Position numbers and translations under genes: made by a program. DNA of 64,000 bases from Immersiella caudata (taxonomy: Eukaryota; Ascomycota; Sordariomycetes; Sordariales; Lasiosphaeriaceae), in the NCBI GenBank assembly GCA_030512335.1, contig JAULSU010000002.1, positions 6,138,001 through 6,202,000 on the forward strand, written 5' to 3'. Below the pieces are notes generated by a model that saw nothing but the letters and a program-made list of their open reading frames with translations, searched no databases and was not told the origin of the DNA. Shown one piece after another: positions 34,575 to 46,200 of the stretch. Position 1 is the stretch's first letter. Each line of letters begins with the position of its first letter.

Positions 34575-35955
34575 ATGGCTTCTCCCGACCCAGAAACTCG
34601 GCAGCGCAAAAGGCCGGCGCCCGAAGACCACACGGAGGCGTCCCGCAAGCCGCCCAAAATGCCAGCGGCGGAATGGGATCCGGCTGAGTGACGTGCACGT
34701 GAGTTTCCCATTGTGACGGACGACGAGCTGAACCGTTTGCTCGAGTTTCCCCCGGACCCGCTGTGGACTGAGCAAGACGAGCAACACCTGGAGCGCATTT
34801 GGGCTGGCAGTTCTCTACGGCGTTTCATCCACAACCCAGACCCTCTTGATCTCTTGGACATAGACCTAGAGTTTCTCCTCGAAAATGAGTACCTTTAGCG
34901 ATTTTGCAAACACTACTTCGGGTGTCTGCCCACCGAGATCATCATTGTTAGTAGCAGAATCCAGTTTGGCTTGGGAGATAAGCTGGACAAATCCTTCCCA
35001 ATGCAGCCCTTCTGGTCGATTAAGTTTGTCGATTGCTTTCTCGTCATAACAGTCCATCCTCTTTGGAATGGACATTTTCCAATACTCACCATGGTCATAC
35101 AGTTTGCCGTCATTTCGCGAACTGATGACCGGAGAAAATGGCAGCTGAAGAATCCCACCGACGATGACTTTATCGATCGACTCATCGGACTAATCAACGA
35201 AGACACCAACCCTCGAAAAAGCGTGTGGGATCTCTGTAAAGCTGTTTACGCTGCGGAGAAGGGCGACGCGGGTCCAGACGCCTGTAGATCGCCGTTCTAC
35301 TGGCTTTTTCAGGAGATCTTCAAACAGGGGCAAACTTCGCTGCAAAAGACGCCAGGCAGGAAACCAATGCCTGCGGCACTCCAGGACGAGCCTTATTATA
35401 TCACCACTGGTGATTTATCAGCGATTCAGTCACCCCTCATGAGGCCGAACAGTACCCAAGCTTTCTTCAAACATGCCCTAGCGATTGCCTACCAGCACAG
35501 CGTCCCAACTTTTGAAGACGAAGACGACTCGTATACGCCCTTTCTCGCGTGCATAGAGAAGGCGGCGTTGAAAGACGTGAGGTTGAGCGCTCTGGTCTAC
35601 AAGAAGAGGTCCAGCCTTCCATGCCCAAAAAGTCCGGTGAACTTGAACTCTCCCGACATATCATCCGCACCACTTTTCTCCATGGGATGGGTTTTGGGTG
35701 CTGCGAGTGTCTTGGGTGTCGTGGGCGGTTCTATTGAGCCCCTGGGGCCAAGGATTCAGGGCAGAGAAGAGGTATACTGATTACCAGGAAGCCGTCAAGG
35801 CGCAGAGGGATTGGGTGGAGGGAGCGAAGCAGGTGCATTGTGAGCGCTTTGGTGTTGCGCTGGACGAAGAGGGATCCCCCCAGGAGTTTGGGGAGGGTCA
35901 TGCGGTTGAGGAGGATGTTGTTGAGGGGGACAACGTGATAGAAAATGGAGGGTGA
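34575..35955 (+). pseudogene. Unidentified gene interrupted by two stops and a frame change
   Basis: One frame starting at ATG 34575 encodes a basic, proline-rich N-terminus (M-A-S-P-D-P-E-T-R-Q). It continues through an in-frame TGA at 34689-34691 into R-E-F-P-I-V-T-D-D-E-L-N-R-L-L-E, then through TAG at 34896-34898 (L-E-N-E-Y-L, stop, R-F-C-K-H-Y-F-G) into LPTEIIIVSSRIQFGLGDKL, FPMQPFWSIKFVDC and ISRTDDRRKWQL. Near 35740 the reading moves to another frame (FRAEKRYTDYQEAVKAQRDW) until 35955. Continuity of composition across the stops argues for one decayed gene rather than several small ones. I do not recognise the family. Confidence 0.55.
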
Positions 35956-36635
35956 GTGGGCGGTGGGGTTGATTGATGGGCTTCCGGGAGTCAGGCGTGT
36001 ACGGTGGCAGACGGAAGTACTCTTCAGCGGGTTGAAGAATGGAGTCTGGCAATATTAGGTAATTGGAAAATGATGACCATCCAATTACCAGCGTCCTCGG
36101 TTCGAAGCGCCGCTGAAATCACGAGCCCAATCTTGCGTAGTGCTGCCCATGACCCCCAGGTGACACTGATACCTAGGGAAGTAGCCGTTCATCCTCCCTA
36201 CAGGCCCGAGCACCCTGTGCTGCCCTTTTCACCACCTCGGTCTTCTGTGCGAACTTTAATCTACGGGATCATCTTCTCAGCGGCTGAATGGAGAAAATCT
36301 CTTCTTCACCTATCGCTTCTTGGGGAAAGTCTCAACCGTGCTCAATTCCATACCACTGATGAGCAGCTACCTCTACAGGAAGGCGAGTGGAATTGCTGTT
36401 GTGATTTGATTGGTGGTTCAAAAGGGGTCAGTCTCCACACAGCTGATTGGCGTCGACCCAATGAAATCACAGTCCAGCAAAGCAGGGCGAAACCCCGCTC
36501 CACGGAGGGTTTGAGCGGCTGCCTAGACAGGAATGAACCTCGACTTTTCTGAGTGCCTCTCTGGCTTAACTCACCCAGGCACAAACCTGCCCAAAGGGCC
36601 ATCATTCCAGTTCGAGCTTCACATTTGGCGACAAC
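35956..36635. other. Intergenic, promoter side of the NB-ARC gene
   Basis: No supported gene. CCAAT-like ATTGG motifs occur near 36410 and 36447. Confidence 0.4.
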
Positions 36636-39600
36636 ATGCCGTTCTGGCCACGGTTGAGAGCCTCCTTCAAGGGTAAGGCGGAAGCGGCTGCTTCATTTCT
36701 GACTCCAAGTCCACATCCAACGACGAAGATCGATGCAGGCTTCCCATCAGGCATCAAAGTTTTGCACGAGTCGTCAAAAGCCCTTGTGGAGTTAGTTTAC
36801 ACCTTAAGTCTCCTGGAAAGGGAGAAACTGGATGGAATCGGTCTAACCTCGTCTCCTTTTTCAACCGCAGCATTGTCTTCATCCATGGCCTCACAGGAGA
36901 CCGCGAGAGGACCTGGAAATCCCACGAAGCGTCCGAACCATGGCCAAAAACACTCCTTCCCTCCGAGCTCCCGACTGCCCGCATCGTCACGTTTGGATAT
37001 GACGCGTACTACGTGGCCGACTGGCGAGGCGTTGTGTCGGAGAACACAGTTGGAGACCACGCTTCGAACCTGGTTACATCTCTGACCTCATACCGAGAAA
37101 AAGATGGCACGGCAAGAATACCTCCGCCCGAGCAGGTAGACACTTGAATATGGCCGACTGACAAAATCCAGAGCGGACGGCCGATCATCTTTGTGTGCCA
37201 TAGCTTGGGCGGTCTCGTATGCCAAGATGTGAGCTCTGACCCGCAGCCCCCTTTCATGGCTCCAGTGAAAAGACCCTTACCTCTGGTAGACGTACTTACC
37301 TATCTTTAGGCTCTTGTGAAATCCAAAGAGCACGCGGAGCCGCATCTTCAGAGCATCTTTCAGTGCACTCGGGCTATTGCCTTTCTGGGAACACCACACC
37401 GTGGAGCTGGTCTCGCCCCTTGGGCCGAACGCTTGTCCCGGTCGCTTGGTGCGGTTAAGCAGACGAATACCCGCATTGTGGCCCTCCTTCGCAGCGAGTC
37501 CGAGATGCTCGCTCGGATCCAGGAGAGCTTCCACGCAATGATGATGACACGCAACTCCGGTAAGGATACAGGCTCGCACGTGCAACACCCAATCGAGATC
37601 AGCTGCTTTTACGAAGAGCTACCTCTTCCAGGCATCGGTCGAATCGTCCCGCGAGAGTCGGCTGTTCTCCCAGGATACATCTCGATCGGCATCCACGCCA
37701 ACCATATGGACATGGCTAGATTCAGGGCTGCCGATGATCCGGGTTTCTTGGCTGTCTGCAGCGAGCTTCGACGGTGGGTCGAGGCAGTAGCCACCACACA
37801 AGGGAAGCCTGAGCGGCAACACGTACCGGCACCTGGAACCGAGGGACAGTCATTACTGCCCGAATCCAGCGGTTCTGGCGGTGCAGTATGTAAGACAAAA
37901 GCATTCCAAGTTCTTTTCCCCTCCATCTTCTATTACGTCTGTGCTCTTCAAGTTGTATCACTTACGCTCACACTATTGATCCTTCAGTCTTTGTCCCGTA
38001 TCCGAGGAATGCTGCATTCACCGGCCGCTCGGCAATTATAGAGAAGCTCCAGAAGCAGCCTCTCCAGTCTGGCTCGCAGGCAAGAACAGCACTTTTCGGG
38101 CTTGGGGGCATAGGGTTTGTCTCCTCGGTTTATTTGTGAGAGTTTACCCCGTTGACTTCAACTGACGACACGCTATGAACTCAGAAAGACACAAATAGCC
38201 TTGGAATATGCCTACCGGATGCGAGACACACATCCTGATATATCAGTTTTCTGGGTCCACGCAAGTAGCGCGGAGCGGTTCCGCCAATCGTTTGTCTCCA
38301 TCGCGACATTGCGCCGCATTCCTGGCCACGACGACCCCAAGGCGGATGTTCTGGTTCTGGTGACAAGATGGCTAGAGGAGAACAAGATCAAGAGCGGCGA
38401 TTCGGGTCCCGGACCCGGACCCGGACGCTGGCTGATGATACTTGATAACGCCGACGACGCACAGCTCTTTTTCCCGCCACCACCTCGGCACAGCTCCAAT
38501 CCGGGCGAATACAAGACCAACACCGAGGGCCTGGGTCGGTACATTCCCGAGTGTGCACACGGGTCTGTTCTCGTCACCACTCGGAACAAGCAGGTAGGAG
38601 TAAAACTCTCAAAAGGGACGATGCCGCCCATTGAAGTCGACAGGATGGATGAGAGCGAGTCGGAACAGATCCTCCGGACGTGTCTTGGAGTAGAAGAAGG
38701 AAACGACACACTGCTGCGCACACTCGCTTCCCGGCTGGAACACCTACCCCTTGCGCTCGTCCAGGCCGCCGCGTTCATCGATGCCAACACCACCGCTATC
38801 AGTGAGTACCTACGCCTCCTAGACGACAGCGACCACCTTCTTGTCGACCTGTTGAGCGAGGAATTTGAGACTGTGGGTCGGGACTCGAAGGCCCCGCGCG
38901 CCGTCGCTGAGACGTGGATCGTATCTTTTGAGCAAATCCAAAGACAGGACTCCCTCGCTGGAGAGCTTCTCTCGCTCATGAGCTTCTTCGACCGCCAGGC
39001 CATCCCATCGAAGTTTCTAGGGCTCTATATCGAACGACAGCGCGGCTTCGGCAACGGAAGCAACGCCAGCCAGGGCAATGATACTCATATCACCAGGATG
39101 GGTAAGGATTCTCTACGACTACAAAAAGCTCTTGGAATCCTCAAAGCTTTTTCATTCTTCATGCCCACGGTAGACGAAAATGGCCAGCAGACACTGAGTA
39201 CGCACCGGCTAGTGCAACTCGTGACAAAGAAGTGGCTTGCTTCCAGGATGGAAGGCGAAGCCCCAAGGACGATGAGAGACCACTTTGCCGGCCGTGCCCT
39301 CATTATTCTGTCGTCAGTCTTCCCGTTTGGCGACTTTGAGAACTGGGAAACGTGCAGACGATACCTTCCTCACGTTGACGCGGTCTTGAAGCACGGCATC
39401 GAGGATCGCCGGGAGTCGAGGGATGAGAGACGAGCAATGGCAGCTCTTCTCCACGCCGCGGGTGCTTACTTGTCCTCTCAGGGCCGGTGGAAGGAGGCTG
39501 AGGAGATGCAGCACCAGGGCGTCGAGCTCCGCACGGAGCTGCTGGGTAACGAAAATGTCGACACGCTGCAGAGCATGGGTAACTTGGCGTTTACCTACCA

Positions 39601-40528
39601 TTCACAGGGGCGGCTGGAGAAGGCCGAATCGATGTTCCAGGACGTCGCGGAGGGGACAGTGAGGCTGTTGGGAGAGGAAGATCCGCTGTCTTTGACGTGC
39701 ATGGGCAACCTGGCGTCCGTCTACCAGGCTCAAGGCAAGTGGCGTGAGGCGGAGGCACTCGAAACTCGGGTTGTAAACGGGCGAGAAAAAACGCTAGGGG
39801 AGGAGCACCCCGACACGCTCGTCGCCATGGGAAACCTGGCGTCTACGCTATGGAACCTCAACCGGCTTCAGGAGACAGAACGATTGGAGCGGAGGGTAAT
39901 GGAGGTAACAGTCAAGGTGCGGGGAGGAGAGCACCCGTTAGCGCTGACAGCTATGGGGAATCTAGCATCTACCTACAGAAGCCAAGGCCGATGGAGCGAG
40001 GCAGAGGAGTTAGAAGTGCAAGTGGTAGAGGCAAGCGTTAGGGTGTTGGGGAGGGAGCATCCCGAAACACTTAGCAGCATGGGCAACCTCTCGGCAACAT
40101 ACCGGAACCAAGGCCAATGGGATAAGGCCGAATCGCTGGAGCAGCAAGTCTTAGAGATAAGCAAACGAGTCTTGGGCGAAGACCACCCCGAGACCCTGAC
40201 CAGCAAGGGTAGTCTGGCCACGTTGTATCGAAACCAAGGTCGATGGCAATTGGCAGCGTCGCTTGACAAGGAAGTTTTGGAGGCTAGGATACGGGTGCTG
40301 GGAGAGAGACATCCCCACACGCTGAGCAGTATGGCGAATCTCGCCTCGGACTGGAAGGGCCAGGGCCAACTCGAAAGCTGCTCTCGATCTAGAGCGGCAG
40401 TGTCGCGGTCTCCAGCTGCGAGATTGAGAATATTGGACCATCCCAAGACTGACTTTTTCGACGTCGGGCGCTTCACGTCGAGGCACGGTTATGGGGGGCG
40501 CCACAGGGGCCTAGTCTTGAATTCCTGA
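36636..40528 (+). CDS. NLR: lipase-like domain, NB-ARC and kinesin-light-chain TPR repeats, 1175 aa
   Basis: Exons 36636-36790, 36871-37135, 37172-37228, 37310-37889, 37988-38114 and 38185-40528 sum to 1176 codons with no break. An alpha/beta-hydrolase (SesB-like) domain has VFIHGLTGDRERTW, the nucleophile elbow VCHSLGG (Ser about 151) and FLGTPHRGAGLAPWA. The NB-ARC domain has VPYPRNAAFTGR, P-loop GLGGIGKTQIALE (about 390), Walker B RWLMILDNADD, GSVLVTTRNKQ and the GxP-type LPLALVQAAAFI. Seven TPR units follow with M-G-N-L-A starts exactly 126 nt apart from about 39574 to 40330. This is the standard effector/switch/sensor plan of fungal NLRs in cell-death signalling. Intron 2 is only 36 nt. 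The last repeat degenerates into an unrelated tail. Confidence 0.9.
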
Positions 40529-41275
40529 GAATATATGTGTGTGAGAAAATGTTAGGTAAGTGGCTGGATCGATCGCGAATAGGATCATTTTGGAAGATCG
40601 CGGAAGCACAAATTCACGCGGGCCTTGTTGCATCACTGACCCTGCCTGCAGTTCCCATGCAGTCGAGTTGGTTGGCCTTTCGAAGCCTGAGGCTGACAGG
40701 GAGAGACGGCCAAGAGAGTTGGATGCAGGCGCTGTTTGGCTTGGATGCAGATCAATGGTGCGGGCCGTTTAGCTGTCATCTTGGCCGATGGTGAAGCTGA
40801 GGATCAATGACGTCGCGGACAGAAAATCTGACAAAAGGACGTCCAGATAGAGCACCAGCTAGCCATGGAAGTAGAGCATCAACTTTGCGGTAGTCCAACC
40901 CACGGCAGTTCTCGCGTTATGGGTTAGGGCTTGTTGCAACACAGCAGTGCATTCTCAGCGTTGGATGGCTAGGGTTCAACGGCGACGGCAACAGCAGTGC
41001 TTTCCGCACCCAAACGTGCTTTTTTTTTTTTTTTTTTTTTTTTTTTTGGAGCAGCTGGCTCCCGTTCATCAGCGAAGTTCGGTGAATTTGATCAATCCCA
41101 ACCTCGTCGGTTCATCCCGCTCTCCGACCCCACCTTTGCTGACATCACCCCTTCCTCCTTCCACGCGACTTCGCTGCCCTTTTCCGGCCTTCAGTCTCCT
41201 CGACGAAGCAGAATAGAAATCCTCGTCGACACTTCGTAGCCCCCGTTAGATCTTTCAAGTACACAATCTCTCAAG
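40529..41275. other. Intergenic with a 29-T tract
   Basis: No gene supported. An uninterrupted run of 29 T lies at 41019-41047, about 230 bp upstream of the next ATG. Confidence 0.6.
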
Positions 41276-42000
41276 ATGAACGCTGCTAAGGCGACTTCTG
41301 ACAACGAGCTGGCGATCAAGGCCCGCATGGAGGTCAACACCGATGCGGCGCGCCGAATATGGGTGCTCGTCCGGATCGCCTGTTCGGACATTCGCTTCGC
41401 CGACTTTGCCAATTGGGGGAAAGTGCTGGATGAGACTAAAATGGATCTCTTCTGTGTGCTTAAAACAAATGGCTGGAAGACCATCTCTAACTCACTGCTG
41501 CAATACGGAATTGATCGACGGATATTTCCCTCGAGTGAAACCCCGGACTTCCTCGCTCAGTTCCGCAGCTCAGACATTTGTTTAGTCTGGAGGTCTGAGG
41601 AGATTCGAGATGGTTATAGCTTGAGCACAACCGGCGAGCAACGGTTTCTTGGTCTATCCATTGAAATGGCATTTTTTGGGGATAGGAAGTGCTGGGGAGT
41701 CTCATGTCGTTCTGGCAGGACTGCCTCCTTCCCTTCTAGACAGAGAACATTCTCTACGATCTCAAGGGTCCGAAGTCACCAAAGTACCGCGCGGGAATTG
41801 AAGAGCTTATCGATCGCGACTTCCAGCAGCGGCTCGATAAGATGACAAAGGACGTCTTGCCTTTGCATGACAGCGCCGTTTGGGCGTGGCGGACTGCTCA
41901 GGGTCAGCGAGGTAGAGGCGCTGTTCGTCAGCCTATGAAAGACTCGCGACAGGAAAACAAAGAGAAGAGAAGCTTTGATGACTTCTTAGGGGAATCGTAG
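41276..42000 (+). CDS. Hypothetical protein, about 227 aa
   Basis: Exon 41276-41698, then a probable 41-nt intron (donor GTCTCA is weak, acceptor TTCTAG) and exon 41740-42000; both exons are whole codons. The first part is charged and Trp-containing (RRIWVLVRIACSDIRFADF, WKTISNSLLQYGIDRR). The second is strongly coding-like (ENILYDLKGPKSPKYRAG, DFQQRLDKMTKDVLPLHDSA, and a basic tail). No signal peptide, membrane segment or known domain is visible. Without splicing, the first frame would run on to a stop at 41845 with a much less protein-like tail. Function unknown. Confidence 0.55.
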
Positions 42001-42522
42001 AAAGCGCTGCCCAAGCCCAGTCAAAAATCCAAGATGCCGAGAATATGGTGGGACCCAGCGATGACGGATATGAAGGGCATGGCCCGGAAGTGATGACAAC
42101 CTGGGTTGAAGATTGACGCAGAGCAATGGATGGGGCGTGTGGACTACTAATATGAGTCATTGCCGTCGGATATATATGGCGGGCTTCCAATCGCCATGGG
42201 ACTGTAGAATATTAGCTGGGTTTGTTACATGTGTAGGCTCATATCACAATCTAGTTTAACCGTCGAGTCAATGCCATTTCTCGAATAGCCGGCCACGGCG
42301 TGGTCCATTCTTTGTCTGTTGAAATGCAGGCCACTTCCGCCCGACATCTTACGGGACAAAGACGTCTAGATTCGCTGCTCGGCGAGATGGTCGTCACCCG
42401 CTCCAAACAAAACTTAGAAAGTAGCCTCCTTGTCCCTGTCCAGGTAAGAAGAGGTGTTGTGATGACCCCGTGTTGATCAATTCACCATGACGGGTCCCCA
42501 ACATCACCACACATGCAAAACG
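42001..42522. other. Intergenic, no gene seen
   Basis: Nothing supported between the hypothetical gene and tRNA-Arg. Confidence 0.4.
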
Positions 42523-42594
42523 CGATCCACCCAGGGGTCGAACCTGGAACCTCCTGATTCGTAGTCAGACGCTCTGCCATTGAGCCAGCGGACC
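42523..42594 (-). tRNA. tRNA-Arg (ACG), intronless
   Basis: Acceptor GGTCCGC pairs with GTGGATC (one G-T pair), discriminator G. D-arm around GGCTCAATGGCAGAGC; anticodon stem and loop TCTGA-CTACGAA-TCAGG; T-arm CCAGG-TTCGACC-CCTGG. Anticodon ACG reads CGN arginine codons after A34 modification. Confidence 0.92.
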
Positions 42595-42837
42595 TTGAGT
42601 TGTTGATTGATGAAGATTCATCGGAGCCAGGTGGCTTATGGATGCGGAGCTTGGTGTGGGTTTGCAGTGGAGGGAAAGTGGGGTGTTGTCCGAGGATAGC
42701 GTTGTGACATGGGATCCGCTTTCTCGCTCAGGAGGGAATGCTTCCCTTGGGGTGAAAAAGAAGACGAGGGAGTGATGCATTTGCTTGGAAAAGTTGAGCG
42801 GGAGAAACAAAAAACGGTTGGGGAAGAGAGAGCGAAA

Positions 42838-43125
42838 CTAGCGGACAGGGGCGGCGGGGAGAATGTGCGGGGAGAATGAAGACGGTGCCTTGCCCAGAGG
42901 ACCAAAGGCAGCTGATTCTCCCATGCCGAACGCAAAGAAAAAAGGTCTCACAGATCTCTCATCCAGAAAGCACCAGCCAACCATGAAGCTGGCCGCTAGC
43001 GCTCCTCCGACCCAACTTACAGCTGTGTTGAAGCCAAGACCTATCTTGGTACCCGCCCAGTCTTTAGGTTCCGCGCATTCCGCAGATTCCGCTTCCCCAC
43101 AATCGAATTCTTGGCGCAACGGCAT
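42838..43125 (-). CDS. Possible small membrane protein, 95 aa
   Basis: An ATG in good context (AAACAATGC) opens 95 codons with one plausible membrane span (FNTAVSWVGGALAASFMVGW) and an acidic N-terminus containing two close cysteines. There is no homology support and the overlapping plus-strand frame is almost as long, so this is tentative. The rest of 42595-43642 holds no supported gene. Confidence 0.25.
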   Translation of the reverse strand: MPLRQEFDCGEAESAECAEPKDWAGTKIGLGFNTAVSWVGGALAASFMVGWCFLDERSVRPFFFAFGMGESAAFGPLGKAPSSFSPHILPAAPVR

Positions 43126-43642
43126 TGTTTGAAATCAGGCATCATTATTAAACCTCGTTGGAAATGGAATTCCAACACGACCGGGTTATCATTTTAACAA
43201 ACTCGCCCCCATCTGCAAGCCCCTGAACGGAGACGAAAAGACCCGCCCGCTGACCAATCATGCTCTTGGCGCTCATCCGTCCAACTTACGCAGCAGTATC
43301 TTATGTAAAGTCTAGCAGGATTACATCACCAAGTTCGCAGTGTTGAGGTAAGAGATGAGTTCTGGCTCCAGGACATTGAAGACAATGGGATTGTCTTCGC
43401 GGCTTCCAAAAGACAATGAGTAAGGTATTCATTCGTCTCCTCACAGCGAATTGTGGAGAAACGTAGATGGAGAACCGCAGCGAAGATCTTGGGTGGCTAT
43501 ATCAATCCTGTGACCCCTCGAAGTAGACGCCTAAAAATCATATGATCACCTCACCATCCCACTCCAACCCCTTTTCTCCCCAACACAGCCTTTCAACCTC
43601 AAATATTTCCTCGCCGCTCTCACCCCCATTGAGCCATCAAAA

Positions 43643-44801
43643 ATGACCGACTCCCTCCCCTACGAAGTAACCCGCTACCAAACCCTCCAAAACGGCATCC
43701 CCCACCTCACCCTCTCCACTGCTCCCCTTGCGTCCCCAAGCCCCAACGAAGTCCTCGTCAAAATTCTCTCCGTCTCCCTCAACTACCGCGACACCGAAGT
43801 GATCCATGGTCTCTACAACTACTACGACGCCCCTGGCACTGAGAAGAATCCCCTCGTTCCATGCAGCGATGCTTGTGGGGTTGTCGTTGCTGTCGGCCCT
43901 TCCTCTAACAACAGTAAAGAAGAAGAAGAGAGATGGCAAATCGGAGACCGCGTCCTATCCACCTTTCTCCAAGATCATGTAGCAGGCCAAGTCCTCCCCT
44001 CACATCTCGCTACGGGACTAGGAAAGCCACTCGACGGCGTGCTCCAGACATATCGAATTTTTCCCAACACAGGGCTGGTGAGATGCCCGGACTACCTAAC
44101 CGACGAAGAAGCGAGCTGTCTCCCCATCGCAGCGGTTACGGCCTGGATGGCGATCAACGGGATGGAGAAGGATGGCTATGTGCGAGGGAAGGGAGAGACG
44201 ATTGTTTGTCAGGGGACGGGGGGAGTGAGTGTGAGTGGGTTGCAGATTGCCAAGTCAGCGGGCGCCAAGGGTGAGTTTACTTGTTCCATTTTCAAGTTGG
44301 TCACGAAATGAAGGCTGACAGTGAGCAGTAATCATCACGTCATCATCGGATGAGAAGCTGGAGAAAGCGAGGAAGCTTGGGGCGGATTATGGGATCAACT
44401 ACAAGACGAATCCTGACTGGGAGAAGGAAGTCATGAAGATTACCGACGGCAAGGGTGCAGATGTTATCATTGAGACGGGAGGCGCCGGGACGCTGTATAA
44501 GTCGCTGGACTGTATCGCCTTTGGCGGCCTCATCTCGTGCATCGGGTACGTCGCCGGCCGAGAGGACAAGGCGGATGAGGCGAGACCAAATCTGAACTTG
44601 CTGGCGCTACGGAGGACCGTCACGCTGAAGGGTATCATCAACGGTCCCAAAGACAGATTCGAGGAGATGTGTCGCTTCTACGAGCAGCATGAGATCCGGC
44701 CCGTGGTCGATCGCGTGTTTGCGTTTGAAGACGCCAAGGAAGCCATCGAGTATGTCGTGAGTGGGTCTCACTTTGGAGAGGTTGTCATCAAGGTGAACTA
44801 G
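43643..44801 (+). CDS. Medium-chain (zinc-type) alcohol dehydrogenase/quinone-reductase-like, 366 aa
   Basis: Exons 43643-44270 and 44329-44801 across a 58-nt intron; the frame closes exactly. The N-terminal GroES-like domain has P-N-E-V-L-V-K-I, LNYRDTEVIHGLYNYY and CSDACGVVVAVG. A nucleotide-binding motif (C-Q-G-T-G-G-V-S-V-S-G) lies before the intron and K-V-I-I-T-S-S-S-D-E-K-L after it. ADVIIETGGAGTLYKSL and the closing HFGEVVIKVN are typical. The canonical catalytic zinc ligands (Cys-x-x-His-Glu pattern) are not present, so it is closer to the zinc-independent quinone/enoyl reductase side. Substrate unknown; cytosolic, no targeting signal. Confidence 0.9.
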
Positions 44802-44855
44802 AGTCATTTCTATCCAGCTCCATGGATGCCACATTCAAATCCATAGGTACCACAT

Positions 44856-46200
44856 TTAAATCCATTCCCTGCATGCCTTCAGGCTCATCATGATGGTCGG
44901 TGTGATGATCGGAGACAGCGCGTATGAAATCGACAGGAACTTCGTAATCGCCAATTTCTCCTCTTCGTCCGCATGTGTTGCCTCCGCGAGAGCCGTCAAC
45001 TTCATCGCCGGCGGACCAGTCGGCATCAACATCATGGTAAACCACAGAACCGGGTCGTTGTCGAGGAGATTCGTCTTGGACGCCGTCAAAACAATGACCG
45101 CAATGCTCACCCTGTTAAATTGTTAGCACCACATCACCAACAGCCCAAAAGGAAGCGACTTACACAGGCCAAAACACAAACCGCACAAACAGCACAAACA
45201 TGACGGCATACGGTGGCAACTGCCCAGACACCTCCCCCCGTTTCATCCCCCTCAATCCATGCGCCAGCTTCGCGCCAACCACCACAACCTGTAGCGCCAC
45301 AAACAACTCTCCCAAATTCTTCAGACTGCTCGTCAGCCACGCCTTGAAAATCCCCCCCTCCTGCGGCTCATTGAAGAACACCCGATGAAGCGGCGGCGCA
45401 ATCCCAAGAACGATTCCAATCACGGCGCCCACAACAGGCGGGCTCACAAATCGCACCACCCGCGCCACTACCGTCTGCACCGGCCTCGGCAGGTATCCCT
45501 CCCAGACATGCGACGCAACCGAGTGCGCCGACCTCGAGACGCGCGATTGGTAGGTCACCACCGGCTGTGGTAACAACGAAGTCTCTTCATCCGGCTGATC
45601 TTCTTCCCTTTGTCCCTCGGGATCCTCCTCCTCCGACCCATCCCGAAGCTTCTTCTCAAACTCATCTCGCGGGTCTTCATCATGTGCGCTCAGGAGGTCG
45701 CCCCCGAGGCCGAAAGTGAGACTGTTCCCGACAATGGACGAAACGAGGAGGTATGATTGCGCTCTGTCGAGCGCCGCTGAGACGGTGTCATCGGATGACT
45801 TGAGGACTTGCTTGAGCGCACCCGTCGAACCCAGCGCCTGCACGAGCAAGAGCGGGAGCGACGTGGTATTGTTGAAGGCCACGGCCGGTGTGACCCATTT
45901 GGGAAAACCAAACATGCGCGTGGCGACGATGCCGATGATCATCGAGGTAACATTGTATGCGAGCGACCAGATGAAAACGGGGACGTATTGCGCGGCGGTG
46001 TCGAGCTGTAGCTGGGAGCCGAGGTTGGTGATGAGGAGGGCGGGGAGAAGCATTGAGACACCGAGCTGTGAGATGCGCTTCGCGGCGTGGTTATCGAGGA
46101 AGCCATATTGCCCGGCGATTAGGCCGTACAAAATGGTGAGGAGGACGGAGCCGGACGCTTGGAGCGCGGCGAGGAAGGCCGTTAGCAGTTCGGAGGCCAT
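44856..46200 (-). CDS. Auxin-efflux-carrier-like (PIN-like) membrane transporter, 430 aa
   Basis: Exons 46200-45164 and 45111-44856, with a 52-nt intron (GTAAGT, branch TGCTAAC, ACAG); the frame closes. The N-terminal half has about five hydrophobic spans, including GSVLLTILYGLIAGQYGFL, SMLLPALLITNLGSQL and AYNVTSMIIGIVATRMFG. A charged acidic loop of about 75 residues is followed by a second block (VSPPVVGAVIGIVLGIAPPL, NLGELFVALQVVVVGAKLAH, and two spans in exon 2). This 5 + loop + 5 layout is that of fungal PIN-like carriers of the ER or plasma membrane. It is convergent with the dehydrogenase gene, only 54 bp apart at the 3' ends. Confidence 0.88.

Noticed and set aside
5280..36000. Classical RIP as cause of all lesions
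   Set aside because: The relics are not AT-enriched and many lesions are single-base insertions or deletions, which RIP does not make; only the TAG/TGA stops fit.
41019..41047. 29-T run as a terminator or poly(A) retrocopy tail
   Set aside because: No retrocopied gene or target-site duplication next to it, and a T run alone is not evidence of Pol III termination here.
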